Shown here: positions 36,921 to 44,341 of the stretch, in pieces
Layout: each line of letters begins with the position of its first letter
Position numbering within the stretch: the first letter of the stretch is position 1
From: a virus
Virus record (IMG/VR): IMGVR_UViG_3300046171_000225
Span: 1 to 64,000 of that record
Strand: one strand, 5' to 3'
Length of the DNA stretch: 64,000 nt
Notes under the pieces: generated by a model
The model's input: only the letters and a program-made list of their open reading frames with translations
Database searches by the model: none
Told to the model about the DNA's origin: nothing
Program-made: the position numbers and the translations under genes

Positions 36921-37190
36921 ATGGCATACCGAAATAATAGATCTCGGGAAAGAAATAGTAACAGACATCAAATTTCTTCCAAGAGACCAAGCAACGTCAC
37001 AACTCTTCCAAAAGAGGGAGAGCATGTGGACCGAACAATAAAAAGATTTTTACGAAAAGTTAAAAAGTCGGGTATCGGGGACATTTTGAAGAAAAGAAGA
37101 TTCTTTGAAAAGCCTTCTGTAAAGAGACGAAAGAAGAGGAAACAAAGAGATGCGACTATGAGAAAGTTGCGTGCAAAGACTCAATCTTAA
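36921..37190 (+). CDS. rpsU: Ribosomal protein bS21 homolog
   Basis: 89 residues, very basic. Residues ~37-75 follow the bS21 pattern: an (A/T)(L/I)(K/R)RF helix, a second helix (KKSGI..ILKKRRF), the hallmark (F/Y)EKP(S/T)..R(K/R), then a Lys/Arg tail. A ~35-residue basic N-terminal extension precedes it. bS21 sits near the 16S anti-Shine-Dalgarno and exchanges easily; phage copies have been reported, notably in pelagiphages. A phage copy could enter host ribosomes and bias translation initiation. Its place in the capsid operon, before the scaffold, suggests late expression. Confidence 0.82.
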   Translation: MAYRNNRSRERNSNRHQISSKRPSNVTTLPKEGEHVDRTIKRFLRKVKKSGIGDILKKRRFFEKPSVKRRKKRKQRDATMRKLRAKTQS

Positions 37191-37227
37191 TACAGTAATG
37201 TAAAATAGGAATTTACTCTTTTATTGT

Positions 37228-37236
37228 ACTATTTAC
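37228..37236 (+). promoter_or_regulatory. ACTATTTAC late-gene element
   Basis: ACTATTTAC 38 bases before the scaffold ATG at 37266, in a 75-base gap. Matches the recurrent element. Confidence 0.35.
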
Positions 37237-37265
37237 TGATGAACGACTATTGTGAGGATTTTTTT

Positions 37266-38528
37266 ATGTCATCTTTACTTGATGAGGCTATCGTAGACGC
37301 TAAAGCTCTTAGAGAAGCAGTTCTTAAGAGTGCTGAAGCTTCTCTACTAGAGGCTTATGCGCCTAAAATACAAGAAGCAGTTGAGCAAATGCTAGAGCAG
37401 GACGAGATGGATCCTCTCGCTGCTATGGGAGAGCCAGCACCAGAGGGCGCTGAGGAAGAGACAGGTGATGTCTTCTCTGACCAAAAGGAAGAAGATCTCC
37501 CCGAGGAACTAGTTCAGGCAGCTATGATGGACGATGAGGATCAGGAAATTGATTTCGATCTTAGTGCTGGTGAGCTTCGCTCTATGATGGAGTCGGTACT
37601 TAAAGAGGTTGAGTCTGAGGACGAGACCTCTGAGGTCATCGAAGAGGGTATTGAGATTGATGAAGAAATTATTGCTCTTTTTGAGTCTGAGGAAGTAACC
37701 GAGACTACCGAAGAAGTCATCGAGGAAGCGAAAGAAGACGCTGACCCAGATGAGCTCTCCGACGAGGATGTCCTTGACACCACAGAGCCAAAGCATGATG
37801 ACGAAGGCAGCGCAATGCAGAAGCTGCTTAACAGATTGATGATGAGAGCTAAGGTTGATGGCATGGAGCCAGAGGTTGCCGCACAAGAGCTTGGATTGGA
37901 AGATGATCCTGAAGTTCTTGATCTTATCCGTGATATTCAAGATGATCAATTGCTAGACAATCCTAACATGGGCGATCTAGATGGCCTTCTTGAGAGGCTT
38001 GTCGTAGACATTATGCCACAGAAAAGCGGTTGGGCAGGCACACCAGAGTCTGTCATGAAGCACAATGAGAAGCTTGCAGCTGCAATGGCACAGTCTGACG
38101 AGTACAAAGAAGAAAGAGATGAACTTTTAAAAGTTGGTAGAGAGCTAGCTGAGTCCAACGAGAAGTTCCAGAATGCTAATACTAAGCTAATGGAAACCGT
38201 TGAGACTCTTGAGCAGAAGCTCAATGAGACTAACCTCTCCAACGCTAAACTACTTTATACGAACCGTATTTTGAGAAAGTCCTCCCTGAATGAGCGACAA
38301 AAGGAGACGATTGTCGAAGCTCTCTCTAATGCAGGTTCGGTAAACGAGGCGAAGGTAATTTTTGAGACCCTTCAAAGCACGGTGGGTTCGACTCGCAAGA
38401 GCGCACCACAATCACTAAGCGAAGCAGTATCTAGACCTTCATCTACTATACCGAGAAGAACAGTCCAAAGTGATTTCAATCCGTTTTCGGAAAGAATGAG
38501 ACTCTTGGCAGGTATCAATAAAAAATAA
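37266..38528 (+). CDS. 22: Prohead core scaffolding protein (gp22-like)
   Basis: 420 residues from ATG 37266, chosen for its GAGGA ribosome-binding site 8 bases upstream; the longer frame has no such site. Strongly acidic (Glu/Asp-rich, residues ~50-185), then a coiled coil (~275-330) and a basic C-terminal segment ending RLLAGINKK. Multiple (I/L)xE sites fit cleavage by gp21. It lies directly before the major capsid protein as gp22 does in T4. It shapes the head core and is degraded on maturation. Confidence 0.82.
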   Translation: MSSLLDEAIVDAKALREAVLKSAEASLLEAYAPKIQEAVEQMLEQDEMDPLAAMGEPAPEGAEEETGDVFSDQKEEDLPEELVQAAMMDDEDQEIDFDLSAGELRSMMESVLKEVESEDETSEVIEEGIEIDEEIIALFESEEVTETTEEVIEEAKEDADPDELSDEDVLDTTEPKHDDEGSAMQKLLNRLMMRAKVDGMEPEVAAQELGLEDDPEVLDLIRDIQDDQLLDNPNMGDLDGLLERLVVDIMPQKSGWAGTPESVMKHNEKLAAAMAQSDEYKEERDELLKVGRELAESNEKFQNANTKLMETVETLEQKLNETNLSNAKLLYTNRILRKSSLNERQKETIVEALSNAGSVNEAKVIFETLQSTVGSTRKSAPQSLSEAVSRPSSTIPRRTVQSDFNPFSERMRLLAGINKK

Positions 38529-38547
38529 CTATTAGGAGGATTTTAAC

Positions 38548-40377
38548 ATGTCTATTTTGAATAAATTGACTGAAGGCATTGTTAGCCGCGACCTCGCAAA
38601 AGAGGGAGCTGCACTTCAGTCCAAGTGGGAGAAGACTGGCCTACTAGAGGGCCTCACAGATGATCGTGAGCGCGCTTCTATGTCACGTCTTCTCGAGAAC
38701 CAAGCAAAGGAGCTTCTACGTGAGGTCTCCACCATGGCAGCTGGCGACGTCGAGGGTTTCGCTGCTGTTGCTTTCCCAATCGTTCGTCGCGTTTTCGGTG
38801 GCCTTCTCGCCAACGATCTCGTTAGCGTTCAGCCAATGAGCCTTCCATCAGGTCTCATTTTCTTCCTCGACTTTACATACAACACTGCACGCGGTGGCCT
38901 TGCTGCTGATGGCTCGTTGTATGGTGGTGGCGTTGTTGCTAGTCAGTTGACTGGTGGTGTGACGGACGTCACAGAAGCAGGTGGTGGTTTCTACAACCTT
39001 GCTAACGCTTATTCGCAAGGTACCGGATCACTCTCTATCGATGCTGATACATCAGCGGCTGGCTTCGCCAACATCACGGCTGATGATTACAGTACTGTTG
39101 CAACCGCGATTAGTGCATTCAACGGCTCAGAAGTTCAGATTGATGCTCTTTCGGAAGCTCAAAAGACTGCTCTTCGTTACGATCCTGATCTGCTTGCAGG
39201 CGGCCCGAATAAATTGACGACTGATGATGTTGTTGAGTTAATCGTTCGCGTGTCTAAGGCTGAAGCTGATAAGATGGATTTCAGAAACATGGGCGCATTT
39301 GACCTTGGTACGCTCCCTAACAGTGCTACCTTGTTACGCCGTCTCACGCACCTTGGAACCAAGGGAACTGATGGTGTCACTTTGTCGAATGCCAATCCTG
39401 AGTCTGCTCACGTTGCTATCACATTCTACATGGTAGGAACGGGTATCACGGCTGCTGGTCAGGATGCTACAACCCCCTTGACCTTGAGCTTCCCATTCAA
39501 GGATAGCTTTGCTACTGCTGACGCGATTGGCGGTGTAAAGGGTTCCCAGTTCCCACTTGAGCTTGCAACTGATACAGCTGCTGAGGCTGGAGCGCTAATT
39601 GATGTCATCCCTGAGATTGACATTAAGGTAGACAGCATCGCTGTCACAGCGGTTACCAAAAAGCTCAAGGCTAAGTGGTCACCTGAGCTTGGGCAGGATC
39701 TAAATGCGTACCACAACCTTGATGCTGAGGTTGAGCTTACGTCGATCCTTTCTGAGCAGATTGCTCTTGAGATTGACCGCGAGATCGTAGCTGATCTTAT
39801 TCAGGGTGCTACTGCTGGTACATTCTACTGGTCACGCTCCCCAGGTCTCTTCGTGAACCGCGTTACCGGTGCTGAGCTTGGCGCAACTTCGGCTGCTCCA
39901 GACTTCACTGGTACGGTTAGCGAGTGGTACGAGACTCTGATCGAGACCATCAACGATGTGTCGGCTCAGATCCACAGAAAGACACTACGTGGCGGTGCAA
40001 ACTTCCTCGTTACGTCTCCTGAGGTTGCCAACATCCTTGAGTTCACTGCCGGTTTCCGTGCTAATGTGACTCACGACTCTGATCGTGGCACTGTTGGTGC
40101 TGTTAACGTTGGTTCACTCTCCAAGAAGTTCGACGTGTACGTCGATCCATACTTCCCACGGAACGTTGTTCTTGTTGGCCGTAAGGGTGGTAGCTTCCTT
40201 GAGAGCGGCTACGTCTACGCTCCATACGTCCCACTACAGGTCACACCTACAATCTTCGGTGTCGAGGACTTCGTACCTCGCAAGGGCGTGATGACACGCT
40301 ACGCTAAGAAGATGGTACGTCCTGATATGTACGGACTTGTTGTATGTCGCGGCCTCCTCGGTGAGGAAGGTAGCTGA
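38548..40377 (+). CDS. 23: Major capsid protein (gp23-like)
   Basis: 609 residues, longer than T4 gp23 (521). A perfect AGGAGG lies upstream. N-terminal segment with candidate cleavage sites (LTE, LLE, LRE in the first ~60 residues), then the conserved AFPIVRRVFGGLLANDLVSVQPM and the late VDPYFPRNVVLVGRKG and YAPYVPLQ blocks. Codons are markedly more C/G-ending than in neighbours, as expected for the most highly expressed gene. It forms the hexameric shell. A strong terminator follows. Confidence 0.93.
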   Translation: MSILNKLTEGIVSRDLAKEGAALQSKWEKTGLLEGLTDDRERASMSRLLENQAKELLREVSTMAAGDVEGFAAVAFPIVRRVFGGLLANDLVSVQPMSLPSGLIFFLDFTYNTARGGLAADGSLYGGGVVASQLTGGVTDVTEAGGGFYNLANAYSQGTGSLSIDADTSAAGFANITADDYSTVATAISAFNGSEVQIDALSEAQKTALRYDPDLLAGGPNKLTTDDVVELIVRVSKAEADKMDFRNMGAFDLGTLPNSATLLRRLTHLGTKGTDGVTLSNANPESAHVAITFYMVGTGITAAGQDATTPLTLSFPFKDSFATADAIGGVKGSQFPLELATDTAAEAGALIDVIPEIDIKVDSIAVTAVTKKLKAKWSPELGQDLNAYHNLDAEVELTSILSEQIALEIDREIVADLIQGATAGTFYWSRSPGLFVNRVTGAELGATSAAPDFTGTVSEWYETLIETINDVSAQIHRKTLRGGANFLVTSPEVANILEFTAGFRANVTHDSDRGTVGAVNVGSLSKKFDVYVDPYFPRNVVLVGRKGGSFLESGYVYAPYVPLQVTPTIFGVEDFVPRKGVMTRYAKKMVRPDMYGLVVCRGLLGEEGS

Positions 40378-40402
40378 TCTAAAAACTAGTCTATAAAGAC
40401 TG

Positions 40403-40434
40403 GCCCTGCCCCTAAAAAGGCAGGGCTTTTTTTT
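40403..40434 (+). terminator. Rho-independent terminator after the major capsid gene
   Basis: GCCCTGCC (40403-40410), 8-base loop, GGCAGGGC (40419-40426), then eight T's. Perfect 8-bp GC-rich stem. It separates capsid from decoration and tail genes. Confidence 0.92.
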
Positions 40435-40452
40435 CTTTTAGAATATGAAGAC

Positions 40453-40461
40453 ACTATTTAT
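40453..40461 (+). promoter_or_regulatory. ACTATTTAT late-gene element
   Basis: ACTATTTAT 63 bases before the ATG at 40516, just past the capsid terminator, where a new promoter is needed. Confidence 0.4.
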
Positions 40462-40515
40462 AAGTGTGAACAGGGTATAAACCCGGTTAGAGTATATAAC
40501 AGGAGATTATTAAAT

Positions 40516-41022
40516 ATGTCTAAAGTAGCAAGAGCGGCCAGAGAGGGCGCAAGAAAAAACATTCTAGAGTTGACCGCCGATAAGACGCTTGCGTTTACCG
40601 ACACTGGTAAGACAATTCTTCTTAATTCTACCTCGGCCTTGGCTGTTACCCTTCCTGATGTAGCCACTGCCCCAGTGGGTACGTTCTATCGCTTTGTAGT
40701 TATAACTGCCAACAACAACGCTTACACGATTACCACTGCTGACACGACTGACAGTACTGGCGACATGTTTATTGGTGGCGTGACATACGGCGACAACGCT
40801 GCTGCTGGCGATGGCGACGGTACCGATAATATTTCTTTGATCGTACCAGGTGCGGACGACAACAAAATCACCTTAGACGCCAACTTAACCGATGGAGGCG
40901 GCCAGCCTGGAACACGCATAGAGTGCTTAAGAGTCTCCGCAACTCAATGGCTAGTGAGTGGTGTCGTGATCACCTCCGACGCTGACGGAACTGGCGCTGC
41001 AATATTCTCCGATGTTGACTAA
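40516..41022 (+). CDS. Beta-rich capsid decoration-like protein
   Basis: 168 residues with an AGGAG ribosome-binding site. Ser/Thr/Ala/Gly-rich beta pattern (FYRFVVITANNNAYTITTAD, TRIECLRVSATQWLVSG) typical of small phage decoration or tail-spike trimer folds. Flanked by terminators on both sides, so it is an independent transcription unit, as expected for an abundant virion protein. Role is inferred. Confidence 0.65.
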   Translation: MSKVARAAREGARKNILELTADKTLAFTDTGKTILLNSTSALAVTLPDVATAPVGTFYRFVVITANNNAYTITTADTTDSTGDMFIGGVTYGDNAAAGDGDGTDNISLIVPGADDNKITLDANLTDGGGQPGTRIECLRVSATQWLVSGVVITSDADGTGAAIFSDVD

Positions 41023-41048
41023 AGCTCGTTAGTCACCATCTTAACAAA

Positions 41049-41076
41049 CCCCCAACCATCCGGTTGGGGGTTTTTT
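41049..41076 (+). terminator. Rho-independent terminator
   Basis: CCCCCAACC (41049-41057), loop ATCC, GGTTGGGGG (41062-41070), then six T's. Perfect 9-bp stem. Confidence 0.93.
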
Positions 41077-41084
41077 ATTTATAG

Positions 41085-41095
41085 AACTAATTATT
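41085..41095 (+). promoter_or_regulatory. ACTAATTATTA late-gene element
   Basis: ACTAATTATTA 30 bases before the ATG at 41115 and directly after a terminator. Confidence 0.4.
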
Positions 41096-41114
41096 ATGTC
41101 CAAAAGGAGTTATT

Positions 41115-41486
41115 ATGGGCAAGAGAAAAAAGCGCCTAACCATGGCGAGATATGCTAAAAAGTATGCTAAGGTAAGAAGCTTAATTGCTGCTAAGCTGGA
41201 AAAGACTAAAGAAGATGCAATGGCAGATGGCATTGTAACCGAGCAAGAGGCAGCTGAAATAAATAAATTAGAGGTTGAAGTAGAGCGACTGCGTGTCTTG
41301 GAAGAAGCCCCAGAGGCAGAACAAGAAGCAGCAATGGAAGAAAAGGAAGTTGTTCTTGAGTCTGATGAAAAAGAACCTATTCCTCCTAAGCCAGAGCCAG
41401 CGGTTAAGCGAAAGCCACGAGCAAAGAAAGCCCCAACAGCTAAGCGTAAGCCTAGAAAAACAAGAGCCCCCAAGAAGACTGAGTAG
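41115..41486 (+). CDS. Lys/Ala/Pro-rich histone-H1-like protein
   Basis: 123 residues with an AAAGGAG ribosome-binding site. Basic N-terminus (GKRKKRLTMARYAKKYAKVR), an acidic coiled-coil centre (residues ~37-95), then a basic tail with repeated KRKPR.KKAP units resembling histone H1 tails. It could bind packaged DNA, the capsid interior or nucleoid DNA. Length and charge layout are directly visible; function is inference. Confidence 0.65.
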   Translation: MGKRKKRLTMARYAKKYAKVRSLIAAKLEKTKEDAMADGIVTEQEAAEINKLEVEVERLRVLEEAPEAEQEAAMEEKEVVLESDEKEPIPPKPEPAVKRKPRAKKAPTAKRKPRKTRAPKKTE

Positions 41487-41526
41487 GCAGAATAATAGTA
41501 GCCATAGGGGGTTTTAACATAATCAA

Positions 41527-41536
41527 ACTAATTACT
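41527..41536 (+). promoter_or_regulatory. ACTAATTACT late-gene element
   Basis: ACTAATTACT 31 bases before the ATG at 41558. A CCCCC/GGGGG pair spanning 41467-41513 and followed by TTTT may form a weak terminator just before it. Confidence 0.35.
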
Positions 41537-41557
41537 ATGTATTAGGAGAAACCCCCA

Positions 41558-42880
41558 ATGGCTCTTCCAACCTTCACCCCTAAAAGCAACTCAAGCAAGG
41601 TAATACTTCCTTCCACAGGAAGTACGATTGTTACGGCAGATGGTGCCGGTAATGCTTCTAATTATCCTCTTGGCATTTATACTACCGGAGGTGATCTCTT
41701 TGACGAAAACTTTGTTTCTGGAGCTGCGGACCAAGTTGCTTTCGTATTTAAAAAGCTTGGTGGTGATGTTCTTGATATTGAAATAACACCAGCGAATGTT
41801 TACTCTGCCTACGAAGAAGCAGTTTTAGAATATTCTTATCAGATCAATTTACATCAGTCAAAGAACGCGCTTCCTAATGTACTAGGCCAAGCAACAGCTT
41901 CGTTTGACCATGACGGACAGATGACTGGTGGAGATGCCAGCGCAAGCTATGGTTCTAAAGTTAATCTTAAATACCCAAGGTTCCGTTTTGACTATGCTAG
42001 AAAAGTTGGAGATGGTGTTTCGGAGTACGCTGGATTTGGAGGTAGTCTTACCGAGTATTCTGCTTCGTTCAATACTACAGCCAGTCTTTCAACTTATGAT
42101 TTACAAACGATTATATCGGGGGCGTCAGCTACTGGTCTTGATCAAGGGACGGGCGACCCTGTAGATTTCAGTGGTCTAGTGGGAAATAATAAAGTTCGTA
42201 TTACTAGAGTTTATTACAAGACACCTTTGGCCATGTGGAGATTTTTTGGCTACTACGGCGGTATTAATGTTATTGGAAACATGATGACTTATGGTCAATT
42301 TGCCGATGACTCTACGTTTGAGATCATCCCAGCTTGGCAAAACAAGATGCAGGCTATGGCATACGAAGATCATATTTACACTAGAGTGTCGCATTACTCA
42401 TATGAGGTCATCAACAATAAGCTTACCCTTTATCCTCCACCTAGCAACACTAGTCCGGATAGATTCTTTGTCAAGTTCACTGTTGAGAGAAATGCGTGGG
42501 AAGAGGATGGCGATATTGATTCTGGCATTGCTGGCATTAATAATATCAACTCTTTGCCTTTTGATAATATTGCTTATTCGAGCATCAACGCCATTGGCAA
42601 ACATTGGATCAGAAGATATGCTTTAGCTCTGTGCAAAGAAATGCTAGGACAGATCAGAGGTAAGTTTGGAGGAGCAGTCCCTATTCCTGGTGACAATGTT
42701 ACTCTTAATGCTGGTGCTCTTCTATCGCAAGCAGCCGCAGAGAAAACTTCTTTGATTGATGAAATTAAGAAGATTCTAGATGAAACAACTTATCTGCAGT
42801 TGGCGAAGAACGACGCAGAGATCATGGAAGCAGCCAGTAACGTCAATAAGAAAGTTCCTTCACCCATATTTGTAGGATAA
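41558..42880 (+). CDS. Neck protein (gp13-like position)
   Basis: 440 residues, ATG after AGGAGAAA. The segment DVLDIEITPANVYSAYEEAVLEYSYQ (read in parts near residue 70-95) is the helix I associate with neck/head-completion adaptor proteins of marine T4-like phages. Gene order (this, 42885, 43363, sheath, tube) parallels T4 genes 13, 14, 15, 18, 19. It would join the portal to the tail. Assignment rests on order more than on motif. Confidence 0.6.
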   Translation: MALPTFTPKSNSSKVILPSTGSTIVTADGAGNASNYPLGIYTTGGDLFDENFVSGAADQVAFVFKKLGGDVLDIEITPANVYSAYEEAVLEYSYQINLHQSKNALPNVLGQATASFDHDGQMTGGDASASYGSKVNLKYPRFRFDYARKVGDGVSEYAGFGGSLTEYSASFNTTASLSTYDLQTIISGASATGLDQGTGDPVDFSGLVGNNKVRITRVYYKTPLAMWRFFGYYGGINVIGNMMTYGQFADDSTFEIIPAWQNKMQAMAYEDHIYTRVSHYSYEVINNKLTLYPPPSNTSPDRFFVKFTVERNAWEEDGDIDSGIAGINNINSLPFDNIAYSSINAIGKHWIRRYALALCKEMLGQIRGKFGGAVPIPGDNVTLNAGALLSQAAAEKTSLIDEIKKILDETTYLQLAKNDAEIMEAASNVNKKVPSPIFVG

Positions 42881-42884
42881 CTAA

Positions 42885-43373
42885 ATGGCTAAAAAGTGGA
42901 CACAACCTGATGCCCCTCCTCCTCCTCTCTTCACAGGAGCCAAGGAGCGTGACCTTGTCAAACAAATAAATGACGAAATCATTGAGAGAGTTGTAGGACA
43001 AACAATTGGGTACTATCCGATTGATTTAGAGGCAACTAAGTTTCATGATTTATATGGTGAAGCAATACAAAAAACTTTCTTACCACCTGTAGCAGTCAAA
43101 GCTTTGGTTGAGTTTGGCGGGCTAACAACAGAATATTCTAAGAACATTGGTTTGGACAAGACACAGAGCATTACTGTTCACTTCCATAAAAGAAGACTGA
43201 CAGAAGATCAAAATCTTTTTGTTCGAGAAGGAGACTTTGTTTTGTACGGTGATTCTTTTTATGAGATCGTTACGCTGTCTGAGCCGAAGCTGCTCTACGG
43301 ACAGATCGATCATAAGTTAGAAATTTCAGCTAAATGCATAAGAGCAAGAGAGGGACTATTCGATGGCACCTGA
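42885..43373 (+). CDS. Neck protein (gp14-like)
   Basis: 162 residues starting four bases after the upstream stop. The segment IGYYPIDLEATKFHDLYGEA and a beta-barrel-like REGDFVLYGDSFYEIV are typical of gp14-type head-closure proteins in distant T4 relatives. A Pro-rich N-terminus precedes it. Its 3' end overlaps the gp15-like gene by 11 bases. Role: closes the head at the portal. Confidence 0.65.
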   Translation: MAKKWTQPDAPPPPLFTGAKERDLVKQINDEIIERVVGQTIGYYPIDLEATKFHDLYGEAIQKTFLPPVAVKALVEFGGLTTEYSKNIGLDKTQSITVHFHKRRLTEDQNLFVREGDFVLYGDSFYEIVTLSEPKLLYGQIDHKLEISAKCIRAREGLFDGT

Positions 43374-44274
43374 TAGGAAGTACACCAGAATACCAAACGC
43401 TGATAGCCTGCTGAAAGACGTCTCTTTTATGCCATCCACCGTAGAGACGATTGATAGGGCTATGTTTAGGTTTGTTGATGAAGATCTAAATCTTTTTACC
43501 ACAACAAACAAAGGGTCAGAAAAGGTGCCAGTTCTATGGGTCTCAGCTGAGAGGTCTTTTCAGATCAAGAGGGATAAGGGACTAAGAGACTCTAACGGAG
43601 TTCTGAAGCTCCCCATTATAACTGTCGAAAGAAAGAGTATGGAGAAAGATCCTAATTTCAAGGGAGTTGCGTGGTCACATATTCCAGAATTTAACGATGA
43701 AAAAGGCGGTGCTCTTGTTGTTGCGAGAAGAATAAACCAAGAGAAAACATCAAATTTTATAAATGCAGACTCCGCAAAACTAAGAGGATCAATGACGGAT
43801 CCAAATGTAGGTACAGGCCAACAAAACTTTCCATCTTCAGCAACAGCCAAAGTTGTTTACGAAACAATCTCTATCCCTGTACCGACATATGTTGCGGTAA
43901 ACTACGACATAACTATTAGAACCGAGTATCAGCAGCAGATAAATGATCTTATTACACCCTTCATCACTAGAACAGGTCAAGTAAGAGCAATTGACCTAAA
44001 ACACGAAGGCCATAAGTACGAAGCCTTTATTGGTGGCAATTTTACTCAAGCAAGTAACGTAGCGCAGATGAATGATCAAGAAAGAATGTATGAAACTTCT
44101 GTCTCCGTTAAAGTACTGGGCTACTTAATAGGCGAGGGTCCGAATAGGGAGCGTCCAAAGTTAACAGTCAGAGAGAACGCTGTCGAAGTAAAAATCCCTA
44201 GAGAAAGAGTAATTGTTGGCGACATACCGGACTTTGACGCGACAATGTCTATTCCATTGTTTTATAAAGAGTAA
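43363..44274 (+). CDS. 15: Tail sheath stabiliser/completion protein (gp15-like)
   Basis: 303 residues. Conserved-type features: PIITVERKS near residue 85, ISIPVPTYVAVNYDITIRTEYQQQIN near 165-190 (read in parts), and SVSVKVLGYLIGEG near 245. These match the gp15 family that caps the contracted tail and joins it to the neck. Overlaps the previous gene and precedes the sheath gene, as expected. Confidence 0.75.
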   Translation: MAPDRKYTRIPNADSLLKDVSFMPSTVETIDRAMFRFVDEDLNLFTTTNKGSEKVPVLWVSAERSFQIKRDKGLRDSNGVLKLPIITVERKSMEKDPNFKGVAWSHIPEFNDEKGGALVVARRINQEKTSNFINADSAKLRGSMTDPNVGTGQQNFPSSATAKVVYETISIPVPTYVAVNYDITIRTEYQQQINDLITPFITRTGQVRAIDLKHEGHKYEAFIGGNFTQASNVAQMNDQERMYETSVSVKVLGYLIGEGPNRERPKLTVRENAVEVKIPRERVIVGDIPDFDATMSIPLFYKE

Positions 44275-44298
44275 TTTAGGGCTTTGGGCTTTTAAAAT

Positions 44299-44309
44299 AC
44301 TATTTATTA
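44299..44309 (+). promoter_or_regulatory. ACTATTTATTA late-gene element
   Basis: ACTATTTATTA 43 bases before the sheath ATG at 44342, in a 67-base gap. Confidence 0.4.
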
Positions 44310-44341
44310 CGTGAATATATCTATTTAGGAGATCATACCCT

